Shown: piece by piece, positions 8,729 through 19,022 of the stretch | Position numbering within the stretch: position 1 is the first letter of the stretch | How the letters are laid out: every line of letters begins with the position of its first letter | Source: Primorskyibacter aestuariivivens | GTDB lineage: Bacteria > Pseudomonadota > Alphaproteobacteria > Rhodobacterales > Rhodobacteraceae | Direction of reading: 5' to 3' | DNA length: 64,000 nt | NCBI RefSeq assembly: GCF_028023675.1 | Contig: NZ_JAQIOZ010000007.1 | Span: 124,001-188,000, forward strand | The notes under the pieces: generated by a model | The model's database searches: none | The model's input: only the letters and a program-made list of their open reading frames with translations | Told to the model about the DNA's origin: nothing | Made by a program: the position numbers and the translations under genes

Positions 8729-9913
8729 ATGCTTCGCCGTCTGCATCCCGAACAGCCTGACAGCTTTGCCTTTACCGCCGCGAACCAGACCTGGGCCGAG
8801 GCGCAGGTCACCAAGTATCCCGAGGGGCGGCAGGCGTCTGCGATCATCCCGCTTTTGTGGCGTGCGCAGGAGCAAGAGGGCTGGCTGACCCGCCCGGCAA
8901 TCGAACATGTGGCCGACATGCTGGGCATGGCCTATATCCGCGCGCTGGAAGTGGCGTCGTTCTACTTCATGTTCCAGCTGCAACCGGTTGGGTCCGTGGC
9001 GCATATCCAGATCTGCGGCACCACGTCCTGCATGATCTGCGGGGCCGAGGACCTGATCGGAGTGTGCCGCGAGAAAATCGCCGACAAGCCGCATGCGCTG
9101 TCCGCCGATGGCAAATTCTCGTGGGAAGAGGTGGAATGCCTCGGGGCCTGTGCCAACGCGCCCATGGCGCAGATCGGCAAGGATTATTACGAGGACCTGA
9201 CCGCCGAGCGTCTGGCTGAGATCCTTGACGAATTGGCCTCTGGCACGGTTCCCGTACCTGGCCCGCAAAATGGCCGCTACACCTCCGAGCCGAAATCGGG
9301 TCTTACCAGCCTCAAGGACCACGAAAAAGGCCGCCACCAATACAACGCATCGGTGCAGCTTGCGACCGATATTGGCGACACGGTCAAACGCATCGACGGC
9401 ACCGAGGTCGAGATGCGCGCGCCCTGGCAATCCGGTCCTGCCCATGGCGGTGCCGTGGCCAGCGTGGCAGGGGCCGCCGCCCCCGCGCAACCGCGCCCGG
9501 CGGCGAACGCGCCCGCAGATGCCACCGGCATCGACACGCGTGAGGCGCAGGAGGTCAAGAAAGGCCGTCCGGTTTCTGACAGCGCGCCGGCCAAGGCCGA
9601 AGCGGCCGCCGACGCGCCGTCCGAGGGCACCCGCCCCGAGGCGCTGGATGGACCGCGAGACGGCAAACCCGATGATCTCAAGCTGATCAAGGGGATCGGT
9701 CCGAAGCTGGAAAAACTTTGTAATTCCATGGGCTTTTATCATTTCGACCAGATTGCGAACTGGACGGCCGAAGAAATCGCATGGGTCGATCAGAACCTCG
9801 AAGGGTTCAAAGGGCGCGTCAGCCGCGACAACTGGGTCGCTCAGGCAGACACCCTCTCCAAAGGTGGCGAGACGGAATTCGCCTCCCGTGTTAAAAAAGG
9901 TGATGTGTATTAA
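8729..9913 (+). CDS. nuoE: NADH-quinone oxidoreductase subunit E with C-terminal helix-hairpin-helix extension
   Basis: The first about 200 residues are a normal 24-kDa NuoE: thioredoxin-like fold with [2Fe-2S] ligands in CGTTSC and [10 protein letters not shown]. The protein is 394 residues, far longer than the typical 160-240. After an Ala/Pro-rich linker (about 230-305) comes a helix-hairpin-helix-like domain with [14 protein letters not shown] and FDQIANW. The last 80 residues match the C-terminus of the next gene product at 56 of 80 positions when aligned by eye. Such tails are annotated as flap-endonuclease-like H3TH; a DNA role in complex I is not established. Confidence 0.93.
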   Translation: MLRRLHPEQPDSFAFTAANQTWAEAQVTKYPEGRQASAIIPLLWRAQEQEGWLTRPAIEHVADMLGMAYIRALEVASFYFMFQLQPVGSVAHIQICGTTSCMICGAEDLIGVCREKIADKPHALSADGKFSWEEVECLGACANAPMAQIGKDYYEDLTAERLAEILDELASGTVPVPGPQNGRYTSEPKSGLTSLKDHEKGRHQYNASVQLATDIGDTVKRIDGTEVEMRAPWQSGPAHGGAVASVAGAAAPAQPRPAANAPADATGIDTREAQEVKKGRPVSDSAPAKAEAAADAPSEGTRPEALDGPRDGKPDDLKLIKGIGPKLEKLCNSMGFYHFDQIANWTAEEIAWVDQNLEGFKGRVSRDNWVAQADTLSKGGETEFASRVKKGDVY

Positions 9914-9943
9914 TGGTTAAAGGGACCAAACGGGAGGGAAACG

Positions 9944-10804
9944 ATGGATAACGTGTCTCAGGGATGCACGATGAAATGCTGGATCGCAGCGGCGATTCTT
10001 GGACTTGTGGTGTTCCTGTTCGGGCTGGCCGGCAAGGGGGTTCTTGCCGCGGTCATACTGGGCGTCATTACAACGGCGCTGCTTGGTTTCCTCTTCACAT
10101 GGATGTTCTGCACGGTCGTGCCGCGGACCGGTGCGCGCAAAACGGACGGCGATGCGGTCGAAAGCGCCGCGCATGCCGCCGGCGCCGCTACAGGTGCCGC
10201 AGCCGCAGCGACAGTCGGTGCGGCACAAAGCGCCGCTGCGAAAACAGCCGAAGTTGCCGAGGCTGCCAAGGACAAGGCTGCATCCGCAGTGGACAGTGCC
10301 GCTGAGACCGTGAAAGAGGCCGCGTCCGACGCGGCGGATGCGGGCGGTGATGCTGCTGAGGACGCAAAGGATGCGGCTGAGGATGTGGCCGAAGCTGCAG
10401 AGGACACCGCCAGCGAAGCCGCTGACGCGGCAAGCGATGCCGCTGGTGCAGCCAAGGCCGCCGCACCGGTCGGGGAAGACTATGACGCCGATGGCGTGGT
10501 CGAGGGCAACGATGAAGGGTCCAAACCCGAAACGCTGTCGGCGGCTCGCGATAGTGGGGCGGATAACCTCAAGGAAATCAAAGGCGTCGGTCCCAAGCTG
10601 GAGCAGATGCTGAACGAGATGGGGTTCTTCCATTTCGACCAGATCGCCAATTGGACCGCCGACGAAGTGGCCTGGGTCAATGCGAACCTCAAAAGGTTCA
10701 AGGGCCGGGTCAGCCGCGACAACTGGGTCGAACAGGCCAAAATTCTCGCCTCGGGCGGGGACACCGAATTCTCCAAACGCGTCGAAGACGGCGACGTGTA
10801 CTGA
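9944..10804 (+). CDS. Membrane-anchored protein with Ala-rich stalk and NuoE-like helix-hairpin-helix tail
   Basis: 286 residues. Two N-terminal hydrophobic helices (about 13-33 and 34-57), then a very Ala/Asp/Glu-rich helical stretch (about 68-170) that should form a long amphipathic or coiled helix. The C-terminal domain has LKEIKGVGPKLEQM and [18 protein letters not shown], nearly identical to the end of NuoE just upstream. GGGAGGG precedes the ATG. An inner-membrane anchor with a cytoplasmic head is the likely topology. Function unknown. Confidence 0.82.
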   Translation: MDNVSQGCTMKCWIAAAILGLVVFLFGLAGKGVLAAVILGVITTALLGFLFTWMFCTVVPRTGARKTDGDAVESAAHAAGAATGAAAAATVGAAQSAAAKTAEVAEAAKDKAASAVDSAAETVKEAASDAADAGGDAAEDAKDAAEDVAEAAEDTASEAADAASDAAGAAKAAAPVGEDYDADGVVEGNDEGSKPETLSAARDSGADNLKEIKGVGPKLEQMLNEMGFFHFDQIANWTADEVAWVNANLKRFKGRVSRDNWVEQAKILASGGDTEFSKRVEDGDVY

Positions 10805-10820
10805 CGGGGTGTGACACACG

Positions 10821-11039
10821 ATGGGGCGTGAGACGGAACAGCAGATTGCACGGCAGGGGCGCATGACCGCGCTGGTGATTGCCGGAACCATGCTGATCTG
10901 GCTCGCGGCCCAGTTCATCGGGCCAAGGCTCGGTCTGCCGGGGCGCTATGCGATCCTGATCGACCTTCTGGCTCTGGCGGCGTTCATCTGGGCGTTCGTC
11001 AATATCTATCAGATCTGGCGCAAGCGCCAGGACAACTAA
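10821..11039 (+). CDS. DUF5337-like small membrane protein
   Basis: 72 residues with two hydrophobic helices (about 16-33 and 43-62) and a basic, short C-terminus (YQIWRKRQDN). It resembles the DUF5337 family, small proteins found next to nuoF in Rhodobacterales; that assignment is from memory of the family and not a search. It starts 16 nt after the preceding stop, and its stop overlaps the nuoF ribosome-binding site. Confidence 0.75.
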   Translation: MGRETEQQIARQGRMTALVIAGTMLIWLAAQFIGPRLGLPGRYAILIDLLALAAFIWAFVNIYQIWRKRQDN

Positions 11040-11054
11040 GGGGTGGCATCGCAC

Positions 11055-12353
11055 ATGCTGCAGGATCAGGACCGCATCTTTACCAACATCTACGGGATGC
11101 ATGACCGCTCTTTGAAGGGCGCGCAGGCGCGTGGCCACTGGGATGGCACCGCCGGCATCATCGAAAAGGGTCGCGACTGGATCATCGACGAGATGAAAGC
11201 GTCGGGTCTGCGCGGCCGGGGCGGCGCGGGTTTCCCCACCGGTCTGAAATGGTCCTTCATGCCCAAGGAAAGCGATGGGCGTCCGGCCTATCTCGTGATC
11301 AACGCGGATGAATCCGAGCCCGGTACCTGCAAGGACCGTGAAATCATGCGCCATGACCCGCATACGCTGGTCGAGGGCGCGCTGATCGCCTCTTTCGCGA
11401 TGCAGGCCCATGCCTGTTACATCTATATTCGCGGCGAATATATCCGCGAACGCGAAGCGCTTCAGAACGCCATTGACGAAGCCTATGACGCGGGGCTTAT
11501 CGGCAAGAACGCGGCGGGCTCCGGCTGGGATTTCGATCTCTACCTGACCCACGGGGCAGGGGCCTATATCTGCGGCGAGGAAACCGCGCTTATCGAAAGC
11601 CTTGAGGGCAAGAAAGGCATGCCGCGCATGAAGCCGCCGTTTCCGGCGGGGGCGGGGCTTTATGGCTGCCCGACCACGGTGAACAACGTGGAATCCATTG
11701 CCGTGGTGCCGACCATCCTGCGCCGGGGGGCCACATGGTTTGCGGGGTTTGGCCGCCAGAACAACGCAGGCACCAAGCTCTTTGCGGTGTCGGGTCATGT
11801 GAACAATCCCTGTGTCGTTGAAGAGGCGATGTCGATCAGTTTCGAGGAACTGATCGAAAAGCATTGCGGCGGCATTCGCGGCGGCTGGGACAATCTTCTG
11901 GCAGTGATCCCGGGCGGCTCGTCGGTGCCCTGCGTGCGCGGCGAAAAGATGAAAGACGCGATCATGGATTTCGACTACCTGCGCGGGGAGCTTGGCTCGG
12001 GCCTTGGCACGGCGGCGGTGATCGTGATGGACAAGCAGACCGAAATCATCAAGGCGATCTGGCGGCTGTCGAAATTCTACAAGCATGAAAGCTGTGGTCA
12101 GTGCACGCCCTGTCGCGAAGGCACCGGCTGGATGATGCGGGTCATGGACCGTCTTGTGCGCGGCGAGGCCGAGGTCGAAGAGATCGACATGCTCTTTGAC
12201 GTGACCAAACAGGTCGAGGGCCACACGATCTGTGCGCTTGGCGATGCGGCAGCCTGGCCGATCCAGGGTTTGATCCGCAACTTCCGCGAAGAGATCGAGG
12301 ACCGGATCAAGGCGCAGAAAACGGGCCGTATGGGCGCGATGGCGGCGGAGTGA
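11055..12353 (+). CDS. nuoF: NADH-quinone oxidoreductase subunit F
   Basis: NADH-binding, FMN-containing subunit. Motifs: [15 protein letters not shown] (NADH/FMN loop), [17 protein letters not shown], and the [4Fe-4S] ligands [14 protein letters not shown] plus [16 protein letters not shown] 11055 (MLQDQDRIF...) gives 432 residues, matching the family. A GTG at 11043 in frame would add four residues, but it lies in the AAGGGG ribosome-binding site. No truncation seen. Confidence 0.95.
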   Translation: MLQDQDRIFTNIYGMHDRSLKGAQARGHWDGTAGIIEKGRDWIIDEMKASGLRGRGGAGFPTGLKWSFMPKESDGRPAYLVINADESEPGTCKDREIMRHDPHTLVEGALIASFAMQAHACYIYIRGEYIREREALQNAIDEAYDAGLIGKNAAGSGWDFDLYLTHGAGAYICGEETALIESLEGKKGMPRMKPPFPAGAGLYGCPTTVNNVESIAVVPTILRRGATWFAGFGRQNNAGTKLFAVSGHVNNPCVVEEAMSISFEELIEKHCGGIRGGWDNLLAVIPGGSSVPCVRGEKMKDAIMDFDYLRGELGSGLGTAAVIVMDKQTEIIKAIWRLSKFYKHESCGQCTPCREGTGWMMRVMDRLVRGEAEVEEIDMLFDVTKQVEGHTICALGDAAAWPIQGLIRNFREEIEDRIKAQKTGRMGAMAAE

Positions 12354-12358
12354 GGCGG

Positions 12359-12691
12359 ATGAAACCCCTGATCCTGACATGTGCTGCGCTGGGCCTTCTG
12401 GCCGCCCCGCTTGCGGCGGCGAGCTACAAGAATTCGACCTATCAGGCGGAAACGCAAAGCCGCGCGGTCAGCTTGCAGCCCCGTGATGGCACAGGCCCCG
12501 CGCGTCAGGCGCGGCAGGTCTATGTCACGGTGACGCGGCTGGACGGGGCGGGGATGAGCAACGTGGACGTGTCCGCCGCGGGTGGTTTCGCGCGTCAGGT
12601 GGGCTGCCCCGGCGGTCAGGCGCTGAGCACCATCGCCTCGGGCCGTGCGGCGGGTTCGGCCGATTTTGAAATCCTGTGTATCGGGGGCTGA
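12359..12691 (+). CDS. Small secreted protein between nuoF and nuoG
   Basis: About 110 residues with a clean N-terminal signal peptide ending near LAAASYK. The mature part has two Cys (VGCPGG and ILCIGG) that could form a disulfide in the periplasm. ATG 12359 is preferred: GGAG at 12347-12350 is 8 nt upstream. GTG 12350, overlapping the nuoF stop, is the alternative. No family recognised. Confidence 0.7.
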   Translation: MKPLILTCAALGLLAAPLAAASYKNSTYQAETQSRAVSLQPRDGTGPARQARQVYVTVTRLDGAGMSNVDVSAAGGFARQVGCPGGQALSTIASGRAAGSADFEILCIGG

Positions 12692-13026
12692 TGAGAATGC
12701 GTGCGACGATAGTGATCCTGCTGGCCACCATGGCGCTGACCGCCTGTGGCAAGACCTACACCGACAAGCGCATCCGTTTTGACGGTGAGATTTTCCGCGG
12801 CTCGGCCAAGGCGGTGGACAAGAAGGACCGCCGCGCCTTTGTCGCAACGGCAGGTCCGGTCTCCAAAAGCCTTGAAGGCGCGCGCGAAGCGGTGCGCTAC
12901 GAGGGCACGAAATACTGCATCAAGTGGTTCGGCATTTCCGACATCAACTGGGAGATCGACCCCCAGGCCGAAACCCTGCCGATCGACAAGGACAAGATCG
13001 TCCTGAACGGGACCTGCGCGGAGTGA
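12691..13026 (+). CDS. Small predicted lipoprotein upstream of nuoG
   Basis: 111 residues. The start ATG overlaps the previous stop (TGATG). Signal peptide with lipobox LTAC (Cys about residue 19). The mature part is basic then acidic, with two more Cys (YCIKWF and NGTCAE) that may pair. No enzymatic motif. The second predicted lipoprotein in the operon. Confidence 0.72.
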   Translation: MRMRATIVILLATMALTACGKTYTDKRIRFDGEIFRGSAKAVDKKDRRAFVATAGPVSKSLEGAREAVRYEGTKYCIKWFGISDINWEIDPQAETLPIDKDKIVLNGTCAE

Positions 13027-13126
13027 TCCGGGCCATTGCCATATCCCCCCGGGTCCCCGGGACGCGAGACAAGACGTTTGCGAAAGACCGCCATTCGGGC
13101 GCCTTTCGAGAAGAGAAGTGAGAGCC

Positions 13127-15148
13127 ATGACGGACCTACGCAAGATCATCATCGACGACACCGAGGTTGAGGTGGACGGGGCCATGACCCTTATCCAGGC
13201 CTGCGAACAGGCCGGGATCGAGGTGCCGCGCTTCTGCTACCATGAGCGGTTGTCGATTGCGGGCAACTGCCGGATGTGCCTTGTCGAGGTGGTGGGCGGC
13301 CCGCCCAAGCCTGCAGCCTCCTGCGCGATGCAGGTGCGTGACCTGCGCCCCGGTCCCGAAGGCCAGCCGCCGGTGGTGAAAACCAACTCGCCCATGGTCA
13401 AGAAGGCCCGCGAAGGGGTGATGGAGTTCCTGCTCATCAACCACCCGCTGGATTGCCCGATCTGCGATCAGGGCGGCGAATGTGATCTTCAGGATCAGGC
13501 CGTGGCCTATGGCGTGGATTTCTCGCGCTTCCGCGAAGCCAAGCGTGCGGTGGACGATCTCGACCTTGGGCCGCTGGTCGAAACCCATATGACCCGATGC
13601 ATCTCCTGCACCCGCTGCGTGCGCTTCACCACCGAGGTCGCGGGCATCACCCAGATGGGCCAGACCGGTCGTGGCGAGGATGCCGAGATCACCGCCTATC
13701 TGGGTGAGACGCTCGACAGCAACATGCAGGGCAATATCATTGATCTCTGCCCCGTTGGCGCTCTGGTCTCCAAGCCTTACGCCTTTACCGCGCGTCCTTG
13801 GGAGCTGACCAAGACGGAAAGCATCGACGTGATGGATGCGCTGGGGTCGAACATCCGCGTCGACACCAAGGGCCGCGAAGTCATGCGCTTCCTGCCGCGC
13901 AACCATGACGGCGTGAACGAGGAATGGATTTCCGACAAGACGCGTTTCGTCTGGGACGGGCTGCGCCGTCAGCGTCTGGACCGGCCTTATGTGCGCGAAA
14001 ACGGCAAGCTGCGCCCCGCAAGCTGGGGCGAGGCGCTGTCGAAAGCCGCCGAAGCCATCAAGGGCGCGTCGAAAGTGGCCGGTCTTGTGGGTGATCTCGC
14101 CCCGGTCGAGGCGGCGTTTGCTCTGAAAGGGCTGATCGAAGGGCAGGGCGGCAACGTTGAGTGCCGCACGGATAAGGCGAAACTGCCTGCAGGCAATCGC
14201 TCGGGCTATGTGGGCACGGCGGCGATTGAGGATATTGACCACGCCAAGTTCATCCAGCTGATCGGCACCAACCCGCGCGAAGAAGCGCCAGTGCTGAACG
14301 CGCGCATCCGCAAGGCCTGGGCCAATGGTGCGAAAATCGGACTGGTCGGCGAGGCGGTGGACCTGACCTATGACTACGCGCATGTGGGCACGGACCGCGC
14401 CGCGCTGGAAGGGCTGCTGGACCTCGATTATACCGAGGTGCTCGAAGCGCCGTCCGTCGTGATCGTCGGGCAGGGCGCTTTGACCGAGGCCGACGGCGCC
14501 GCCGTTCTGGCTGCAGCGATGAAACTGGCCCAAGACACCGAGTCCAAGCTGATGGTGCTGCACACCGCTGCCGGACGCGTCGGTGCGATGGACGCAGGCT
14601 GCACCACCGTGGGCGGGCTGGACGCCGCCATCGACGGTGCGGATGTGATCTATAACCTTGGCGCGGACGAGATCGAGATCGGCGAAGGCGCCTTTGTGAT
14701 TTATCAGGGTAGCCATGGCGACCGGGGCGCGCACCGCGCTGACGTGATCCTGCCGGGTGCCGCCTATACCGAGGAGCAGGGGCTGTTCGTGAACACCGAA
14801 GGCCGTCCGCAACTGGCGCTGCGCGCGGGCTTTGCGCCGGGCGAGGCCAAGGAAAACTGGGCCATCCTGCGGGCGCTGTCCGGCGAGCTGGGCGCAACGC
14901 TGCCTTACGACACGCTGGCACAACTGCGTCAGGCGCTGGTCAAAGAGGTGCCGCATCTGGCGCAGATCGACGAAGTGCCGGAAAACGACTGGCAGGCGGA
15001 AGCGCCCGGCAAGCTGGGCGATGCGACTTTCCGCAACGCGGTCAAGGACTTCTGGCTGACCAACCCGATTGCACGCGCCAGCCAGCTCATGGCGGAGCTG
15101 AGCGCCAATGCGAAATCACGCCGGGAGGCAAAGATTGCGGCGGAATGA
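13127..15148 (+). CDS. nuoG: NADH-quinone oxidoreductase subunit G
   Basis: 75-kDa-type iron-sulfur subunit, 673 residues. N-terminal [2Fe-2S] ligands in [16 protein letters not shown] and SCAMQV, the HxxxC-type [4Fe-4S] region [17 protein letters not shown], then [10 protein letters not shown] and DLCPVGAL. The C-terminal molybdopterin-oxidoreductase-like domain is complete. ATG 13127 is preferred over GTG 13118 by family length. It is the largest peripheral subunit and its stop overlaps the next start (ATGA). Confidence 0.95.
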   Translation: MTDLRKIIIDDTEVEVDGAMTLIQACEQAGIEVPRFCYHERLSIAGNCRMCLVEVVGGPPKPAASCAMQVRDLRPGPEGQPPVVKTNSPMVKKAREGVMEFLLINHPLDCPICDQGGECDLQDQAVAYGVDFSRFREAKRAVDDLDLGPLVETHMTRCISCTRCVRFTTEVAGITQMGQTGRGEDAEITAYLGETLDSNMQGNIIDLCPVGALVSKPYAFTARPWELTKTESIDVMDALGSNIRVDTKGREVMRFLPRNHDGVNEEWISDKTRFVWDGLRRQRLDRPYVRENGKLRPASWGEALSKAAEAIKGASKVAGLVGDLAPVEAAFALKGLIEGQGGNVECRTDKAKLPAGNRSGYVGTAAIEDIDHAKFIQLIGTNPREEAPVLNARIRKAWANGAKIGLVGEAVDLTYDYAHVGTDRAALEGLLDLDYTEVLEAPSVVIVGQGALTEADGAAVLAAAMKLAQDTESKLMVLHTAAGRVGAMDAGCTTVGGLDAAIDGADVIYNLGADEIEIGEGAFVIYQGSHGDRGAHRADVILPGAAYTEEQGLFVNTEGRPQLALRAGFAPGEAKENWAILRALSGELGATLPYDTLAQLRQALVKEVPHLAQIDEVPENDWQAEAPGKLGDATFRNAVKDFWLTNPIARASQLMAELSANAKSRREAKIAAE

Positions 15149-15558
15149 GCGGGCATATGCGCATAAGGCCCCGGGCGATGGTTTTGCCCGTGATGGCGTT
15201 TGCTCTGGTGGGGTGTGAGATGACGGATGCGTCGCCCGATACCCCGTTCGCGCCCGCCTATCGCGGGATCGAGACCCGTCTGCTCGAAGGCGATCTGGTC
15301 AATTTCCACGTGGAAATGACCGGCGCGAGCGATGCGGGCGATGTCGAGGATTACGCGGAATGCGCCGCGGCGCAGTACACGCTGATCCGCGGATACGGAT
15401 TTGCGCGTCATGTGCGCACAAGCACCGACGAAGAGGGTGGCCTTTGGCGAGGAGATGCGGTTTACACCATCTCGCCGTCGCTGCCCGATGGATTGAAGAC
15501 GATTGACGCCGAGGTGGTGGTGGCAAGCTGCCGCGAGCGCGGCATACCGACTGTGTGA
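15145..15558 (+). CDS. Predicted lipoprotein between nuoG and nuoH
   Basis: 137 residues. A basic N-terminus (GHMRIRPRA), hydrophobic core and lipobox LVGC (Cys about residue 24) indicate a lipoprotein. The mature protein has two more Cys (AECAAAQ and ASCRERG). ATGA overlap with nuoG; an in-frame ATG at 15157 is an alternative start. No recognised domain. The third lipoprotein of the operon. Confidence 0.75.
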   Translation: MSGHMRIRPRAMVLPVMAFALVGCEMTDASPDTPFAPAYRGIETRLLEGDLVNFHVEMTGASDAGDVEDYAECAAAQYTLIRGYGFARHVRTSTDEEGGLWRGDAVYTISPSLPDGLKTIDAEVVVASCRERGIPTV

Positions 15559-15564
15559 GGCAAG

Positions 15565-16602
15565 ATGGCTGACTTCTTTACAACCCCGCTTGGAATTGGC
15601 GTTCTGATCCTTGCACAATGTCTGGCTGTGCTGGGCTTCGTGATGATCTCGCTGCTCTTCCTTGTCTATGGCGACCGCAAGATCTGGGCCGCCGTGCAGA
15701 TGCGCCGTGGCCCGAACGTGGTGGGGGCCTTTGGCCTGCTGCAATCGGTGGCGGATGCGCTGAAATACGTGGTCAAGGAAGTGGTGGTGCCCGCAGGTGC
15801 GGACAAGCCGGTGTTCTTCCTCGCCCCGATGATGTCTTTCGTACTGGCGGTGATCGCCTGGGCGGTGATCCCGTTCAACGAAGGCTGGGTGCTGTCGGAT
15901 ATCAACGTGGCCATTCTCTATGTCTTCGCCATGTCCTCTTTGGAGGTTTACGGCGTGATCATGGGCGGCTGGGCGTCCAACTCGAAATACCCGTTCCTCG
16001 GCTCGCTGCGTTCTGCGGCACAGATGATTTCCTATGAGGTCTCCATCGGCCTGATCATCATCGGTGTGATCATCTCGACCGGGTCGATGAATTTCGGCAA
16101 TATCGTTGCCGCGCAGGATGGCTCTTTTGGTTTCTTCTCGTGGTACTGGCTGCCGCATTTCCCGATGGTGTTCCTGTTCTTCATCTCCTGCCTGGCGGAA
16201 ACCAACCGCCCGCCCTTTGACCTTCCGGAAGCGGAATCGGAACTGGTGGCGGGCTATCAGGTGGAATATTCGTCCACGCCCTTCCTGCTCTTCATGGCCG
16301 GCGAATATATCGCCATCTTCCTGATGTGCGCGCTGACCTCGCTCTTGTTCTTCGGCGGCTGGCTGTCGCCGATCCCGGGCCTGCCCGATGGCGTGCTGTG
16401 GATGATCGCGAAAATGGCGTTCTTCTTCTTCATCTTCGCGATGGTCAAGGCGATCACGCCGCGCTACCGCTACGACCAACTGATGCGTCTGGGCTGGAAA
16501 GTCTTCCTGCCGTTCTCGCTCTTCTGGGTGGTCTTCGTGGCATTCGCGGCCAAGTTCGAATGGTTCTGGGGTGCCTACGCACGCTGGGGCATGGGGGGCT
16601 GA
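15565..16602 (+). CDS. nuoH: NADH-quinone oxidoreductase subunit H
   Basis: 345-residue membrane subunit that links the peripheral and membrane arms and lines the quinone channel. About eight hydrophobic helices. Conserved charged loop: [17 protein letters not shown] at about 217-233. Also [18 protein letters not shown] near the N-terminus. Full length. ATG 15565 with AGGCAAG upstream. Confidence 0.96.
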   Translation: MADFFTTPLGIGVLILAQCLAVLGFVMISLLFLVYGDRKIWAAVQMRRGPNVVGAFGLLQSVADALKYVVKEVVVPAGADKPVFFLAPMMSFVLAVIAWAVIPFNEGWVLSDINVAILYVFAMSSLEVYGVIMGGWASNSKYPFLGSLRSAAQMISYEVSIGLIIIGVIISTGSMNFGNIVAAQDGSFGFFSWYWLPHFPMVFLFFISCLAETNRPPFDLPEAESELVAGYQVEYSSTPFLLFMAGEYIAIFLMCALTSLLFFGGWLSPIPGLPDGVLWMIAKMAFFFFIFAMVKAITPRYRYDQLMRLGWKVFLPFSLFWVVFVAFAAKFEWFWGAYARWGMGG

Positions 16603-16603
16603 T

Positions 16604-16834
16604 ATGTCTGATCTGAAAGACGCAATCCTCAACGCGAAATACATCGACATGGTGTCGCTGGCCGATTTCGTCGTGACCGATTGCGGTTTGCCGGACATGG
16701 ACGACGACGGCGGCCCGCTGCCGCAACAAAACGAGGTCGCCGCCGCGATCTTTCGCTGGGCCGCGATGAACGCGGGCGAAGAGGGCACCGCATCCGACGC
16801 GGCGCAGGCAGATGACGGGCCAGAGACCGAATAA
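16604..16834 (+). CDS. Small acidic protein between nuoH and nuoI
   Basis: 76 residues starting at ATG 16604 one base after the nuoH stop; the frame is open upstream inside nuoH, but that part is a shadow. Strongly acidic, no hydrophobic helix, so soluble. Contains [12 protein letters not shown] and an acidic tail. No family recognised. Its position before the ferredoxin-like NuoI suggests a complex-I-linked role only by context. Confidence 0.65.
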   Translation: MSDLKDAILNAKYIDMVSLADFVVTDCGLPDMDDDGGPLPQQNEVAAAIFRWAAMNAGEEGTASDAAQADDGPETE

Positions 16835-16847
16835 GAGGGGAAGTAAC

Positions 16848-17342
16848 ATGGCAAATATCGACTATGGACGCGCTGCGAAATACTTCCTGCTTCAGGACTT
16901 TTTCGTGGGTTTCAAACTGGGGCTGAAATATTTCTTTGCCCCCAAGGCGACGCTCAACTACCCGCATGAAAAGGGGCCATTGTCGCCCCGTTTCCGCGGT
17001 GAACACGCGCTGCGCCGCTATCCCAATGGCGAAGAGCGCTGCATCGCCTGCAAGCTGTGCGAGGCGATCTGCCCCGCACAGGCCATCACCATCGATGCCG
17101 AACCGCGCGAAGACGGTTCGCGCCGCACCACGCGCTATGACATCGACATGACCAAATGCATCTATTGCGGCTTCTGTCAGGAGGCCTGCCCGGTGGATGC
17201 GATTGTCGAGGGGCCGAATTTCGAATTCGCCACCGAGACCCGCGAAGAGCTTTTCTATGACAAGGCCAAGCTGTTGGAGAACGGCGACCGCTGGGAAGCC
17301 GAAATCGCGGCCAATCTTGAGATGGATGCACCCTACAGATGA
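16848..17342 (+). CDS. nuoI: NADH-quinone oxidoreductase subunit I
   Basis: 164-residue ferredoxin-like subunit carrying clusters N6a and N6b. Two CxxCxxCxxxCP motifs are intact: [16 protein letters not shown] and [16 protein letters not shown]. The N-terminal amphipathic helix ([20 protein letters not shown]) docks to the membrane. ATG 16848 preceded by AGAGGGGAAG. Stop overlaps the next start (ATGA). Confidence 0.96.
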   Translation: MANIDYGRAAKYFLLQDFFVGFKLGLKYFFAPKATLNYPHEKGPLSPRFRGEHALRRYPNGEERCIACKLCEAICPAQAITIDAEPREDGSRRTTRYDIDMTKCIYCGFCQEACPVDAIVEGPNFEFATETREELFYDKAKLLENGDRWEAEIAANLEMDAPYR

Positions 17343-17746
17343 CCGACAGCAAAACCCCTTTCGAGCTCATGATGAGCCAGGCGCAGGAAATGGCCAAGGC
17401 CTTCAACCCGGCGCTGGAGACCTTTTCACCCAAGGGGTTCGAAGGACTGTGGCCGACCATGCCCAAGGAGATGATGGAAATGGCCTTTGGCCGTGGCATC
17501 TCCAAGGACGGGCTGGACGCCAAGACCCGACTGCTCCTGACCATTGCCGGGCTGACCATGCAGGGGGCGCAGGCCGACACCCCCTTTCGGATGACGGTGC
17601 GCCACGCCATGGAGGCGGGTGCCACCAAGGATGAAATCGCCGAGACCATCGCGCAGATGTCGATGTTCGCCGGCCTTCCCGCCATGACGCGGGCCATGGA
17701 ACTGGCCCGTGACGTGATGGACGACAAAGAGGATGACGCAACATGA
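17339..17746 (+). CDS. Carboxymuconolactone decarboxylase (CMD/AhpD-like) family protein
   Basis: 135 residues, all-helical. The block [19 protein letters not shown], followed by [20 protein letters not shown], is typical of the CMD fold. It has no Cys at all, so it cannot have the CxxC disulfide-reductase activity of AhpD. Overlaps nuoI (ATGA) and nuoJ (ATGA), so it is translationally coupled within complex I genes. Catalytic role unknown. Confidence 0.8.
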   Translation: MTDSKTPFELMMSQAQEMAKAFNPALETFSPKGFEGLWPTMPKEMMEMAFGRGISKDGLDAKTRLLLTIAGLTMQGAQADTPFRMTVRHAMEAGATKDEIAETIAQMSMFAGLPAMTRAMELARDVMDDKEDDAT

Positions 17747-18345
17747 CCGTCTTCGCCTTTTACCTGTTTGCGCTCTGCACCATCGCGGGCGGGCTGTTCA
17801 CCGTGATCAGCCGCAACCCGGTGCATTCGGTGCTCTGGCTGATCCTGGCCTTCCTGTCTTCGGCGGGGTTGTTCGTGCTGTTGGGGGCCGAGTTCGTGGC
17901 GATGCTGCTGATCATCGTCTATGTGGGCGCGGTTGCGGTGCTCTTCCTCTTCGTGGTGATGATGCTGGATGTGGATTTCGCCGAGTTGAAAGCCGAGATG
18001 GCGAAATACATGCCGCTCGCGCTGCTCATCGGGGTGATCCTGCTGATGCAATTCGCCATTGCCGTGGGTGAGTGGCAGAGCGCCGACGCGGCTATGAGCC
18101 TGCGTGCGCAGGTGGCCCCCGATGACGTGCACAACACCCATGCGCTGGGGGTGATCATCTATGACCAGTATTTCCTGCTCTTCCAGCTTGCCGGTCTGAT
18201 CCTGCTGGTGGCGATGATCGGGGCCATCGTGCTGACCCTGCGCCATCGCACCGACATCAAACGTCAGGACGTGGTCGCCCAGATGATGCGCGATCCGGCC
18301 AAGGCGATGGAGTTGAAAGACGTGAAACCGGGGCAGGGGCTCTGA
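17743..18345 (+). CDS. nuoJ: NADH-quinone oxidoreductase subunit J
   Basis: 200-residue membrane subunit with five hydrophobic helices. Conserved: [20 protein letters not shown] and [20 protein letters not shown], the pi-bulge helix region. A C-terminal cytoplasmic tail of about 30 residues follows. Start overlaps the upstream CMD gene. A 90-nt spacer with a 16-nt perfect palindrome (18367-18382) follows. Confidence 0.95.
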   Translation: MTVFAFYLFALCTIAGGLFTVISRNPVHSVLWLILAFLSSAGLFVLLGAEFVAMLLIIVYVGAVAVLFLFVVMMLDVDFAELKAEMAKYMPLALLIGVILLMQFAIAVGEWQSADAAMSLRAQVAPDDVHNTHALGVIIYDQYFLLFQLAGLILLVAMIGAIVLTLRHRTDIKRQDVVAQMMRDPAKAMELKDVKPGQGL

Positions 18346-18435
18346 GCCTTCCCCGAAGCCAACCCACGGGGCCATGGCCCCGAAGACGAATGAAGTAACA
18401 GGAGCGTTGCGACACTGACAGCAAGGGACGAGGCA

Positions 18436-18612
18436 ATGAAACGGCTTTCGAATATCGTGTTTGCGCTGGTGATCATCGGCGGGTTCACCTGGATCGCATT
18501 GAATTTCGACAGCCATGCCTGGAACCGGTTGAGGTCGACAGAATGGGGCGGCGTTGCAGGCGTGGTGGTTGACGGGGCGGGACGCGCGTTGTGCAAGGCC
18601 TGGGGCTGCTGA
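18436..18612 (+). CDS. Short membrane protein between nuoJ and nuoK (58 residues)
   Basis: ATG 18436 to TGA 18612, 58 codons plus stop. Basic N-terminus (MKRLSNIVF), one hydrophobic helix at about 7-22, and a short Trp/Gly-rich tail with two Cys (LCKAWGC at the very end). Ribosome-binding site GGACGAGG is fair. Position between core genes and a normal codon pattern support it, but no homologue was searched. It is too short for common ORF cutoffs, so it may be missed in annotations. Confidence 0.55.
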   Translation: MKRLSNIVFALVIIGGFTWIALNFDSHAWNRLRSTEWGGVAGVVVDGAGRALCKAWGC

Positions 18613-18712
18613 GCCGACAGAATGACATGGCCGGACAGGCCAAGGAAATTGGGGTCTCCGGGACCTCGGGAACATAAAGACCAATACGGGCCACGGCCCG
18701 GAGGGACGACAG

Positions 18713-19018
18713 ATGATAGGACTTGAACACTACCTGACCGTGGCGGCGACGCTTTTCGTCATCGGCATTTTCGGGCTCTTCCTGAACCGCAAGAACGTGA
18801 TCATCCTGCTGATGAGCATCGAATTGATGCTGCTGGCGGTGAATATCAACCTTGTCGCCTTCTCGTCTTATCTCGGCGATCTGGTGGGGCAGGTGTTCAC
18901 GCTCTTTGTTCTCACGGTTGCGGCGGCAGAGGCGGCCATTGGTCTGGCCATCCTCGTCTGTTTCTTCCGCAACCGCGGCACCATCGCCGTGGAAGACATC
19001 AACGTGATGAAAGGCTGA
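18713..19018 (+). CDS. nuoK: NADH-quinone oxidoreductase subunit K
   Basis: 101-residue, three-helix membrane subunit. Proton-path glutamates in [19 protein letters not shown] and in [15 protein letters not shown] are both present. GGAGGGA 8 nt upstream of the ATG is a strong ribosome-binding site. A 14-nt hairpin (18687-18700) sits just before it. nuoL follows 4 nt after the stop. Confidence 0.95.
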   Translation: MIGLEHYLTVAATLFVIGIFGLFLNRKNVIILLMSIELMLLAVNINLVAFSSYLGDLVGQVFTLFVLTVAAAEAAIGLAILVCFFRNRGTIAVEDINVMKG

Positions 19019-19022
19019 TCAG

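Noticed and set aside
14929-16854. Minus-strand open frame of 641 codons
   Set aside because: Antisense to the end of nuoG, the lipoprotein gene and nuoH; the His/Asp/Arg-rich product is typical of high-GC shadow frames.
18367-18382. 16-nt perfect palindrome between nuoJ and the small ORF
   Set aside because: Short GC palindrome with no T-run and no partner site; may be chance or a minor hairpin. Not strong enough for a feature.
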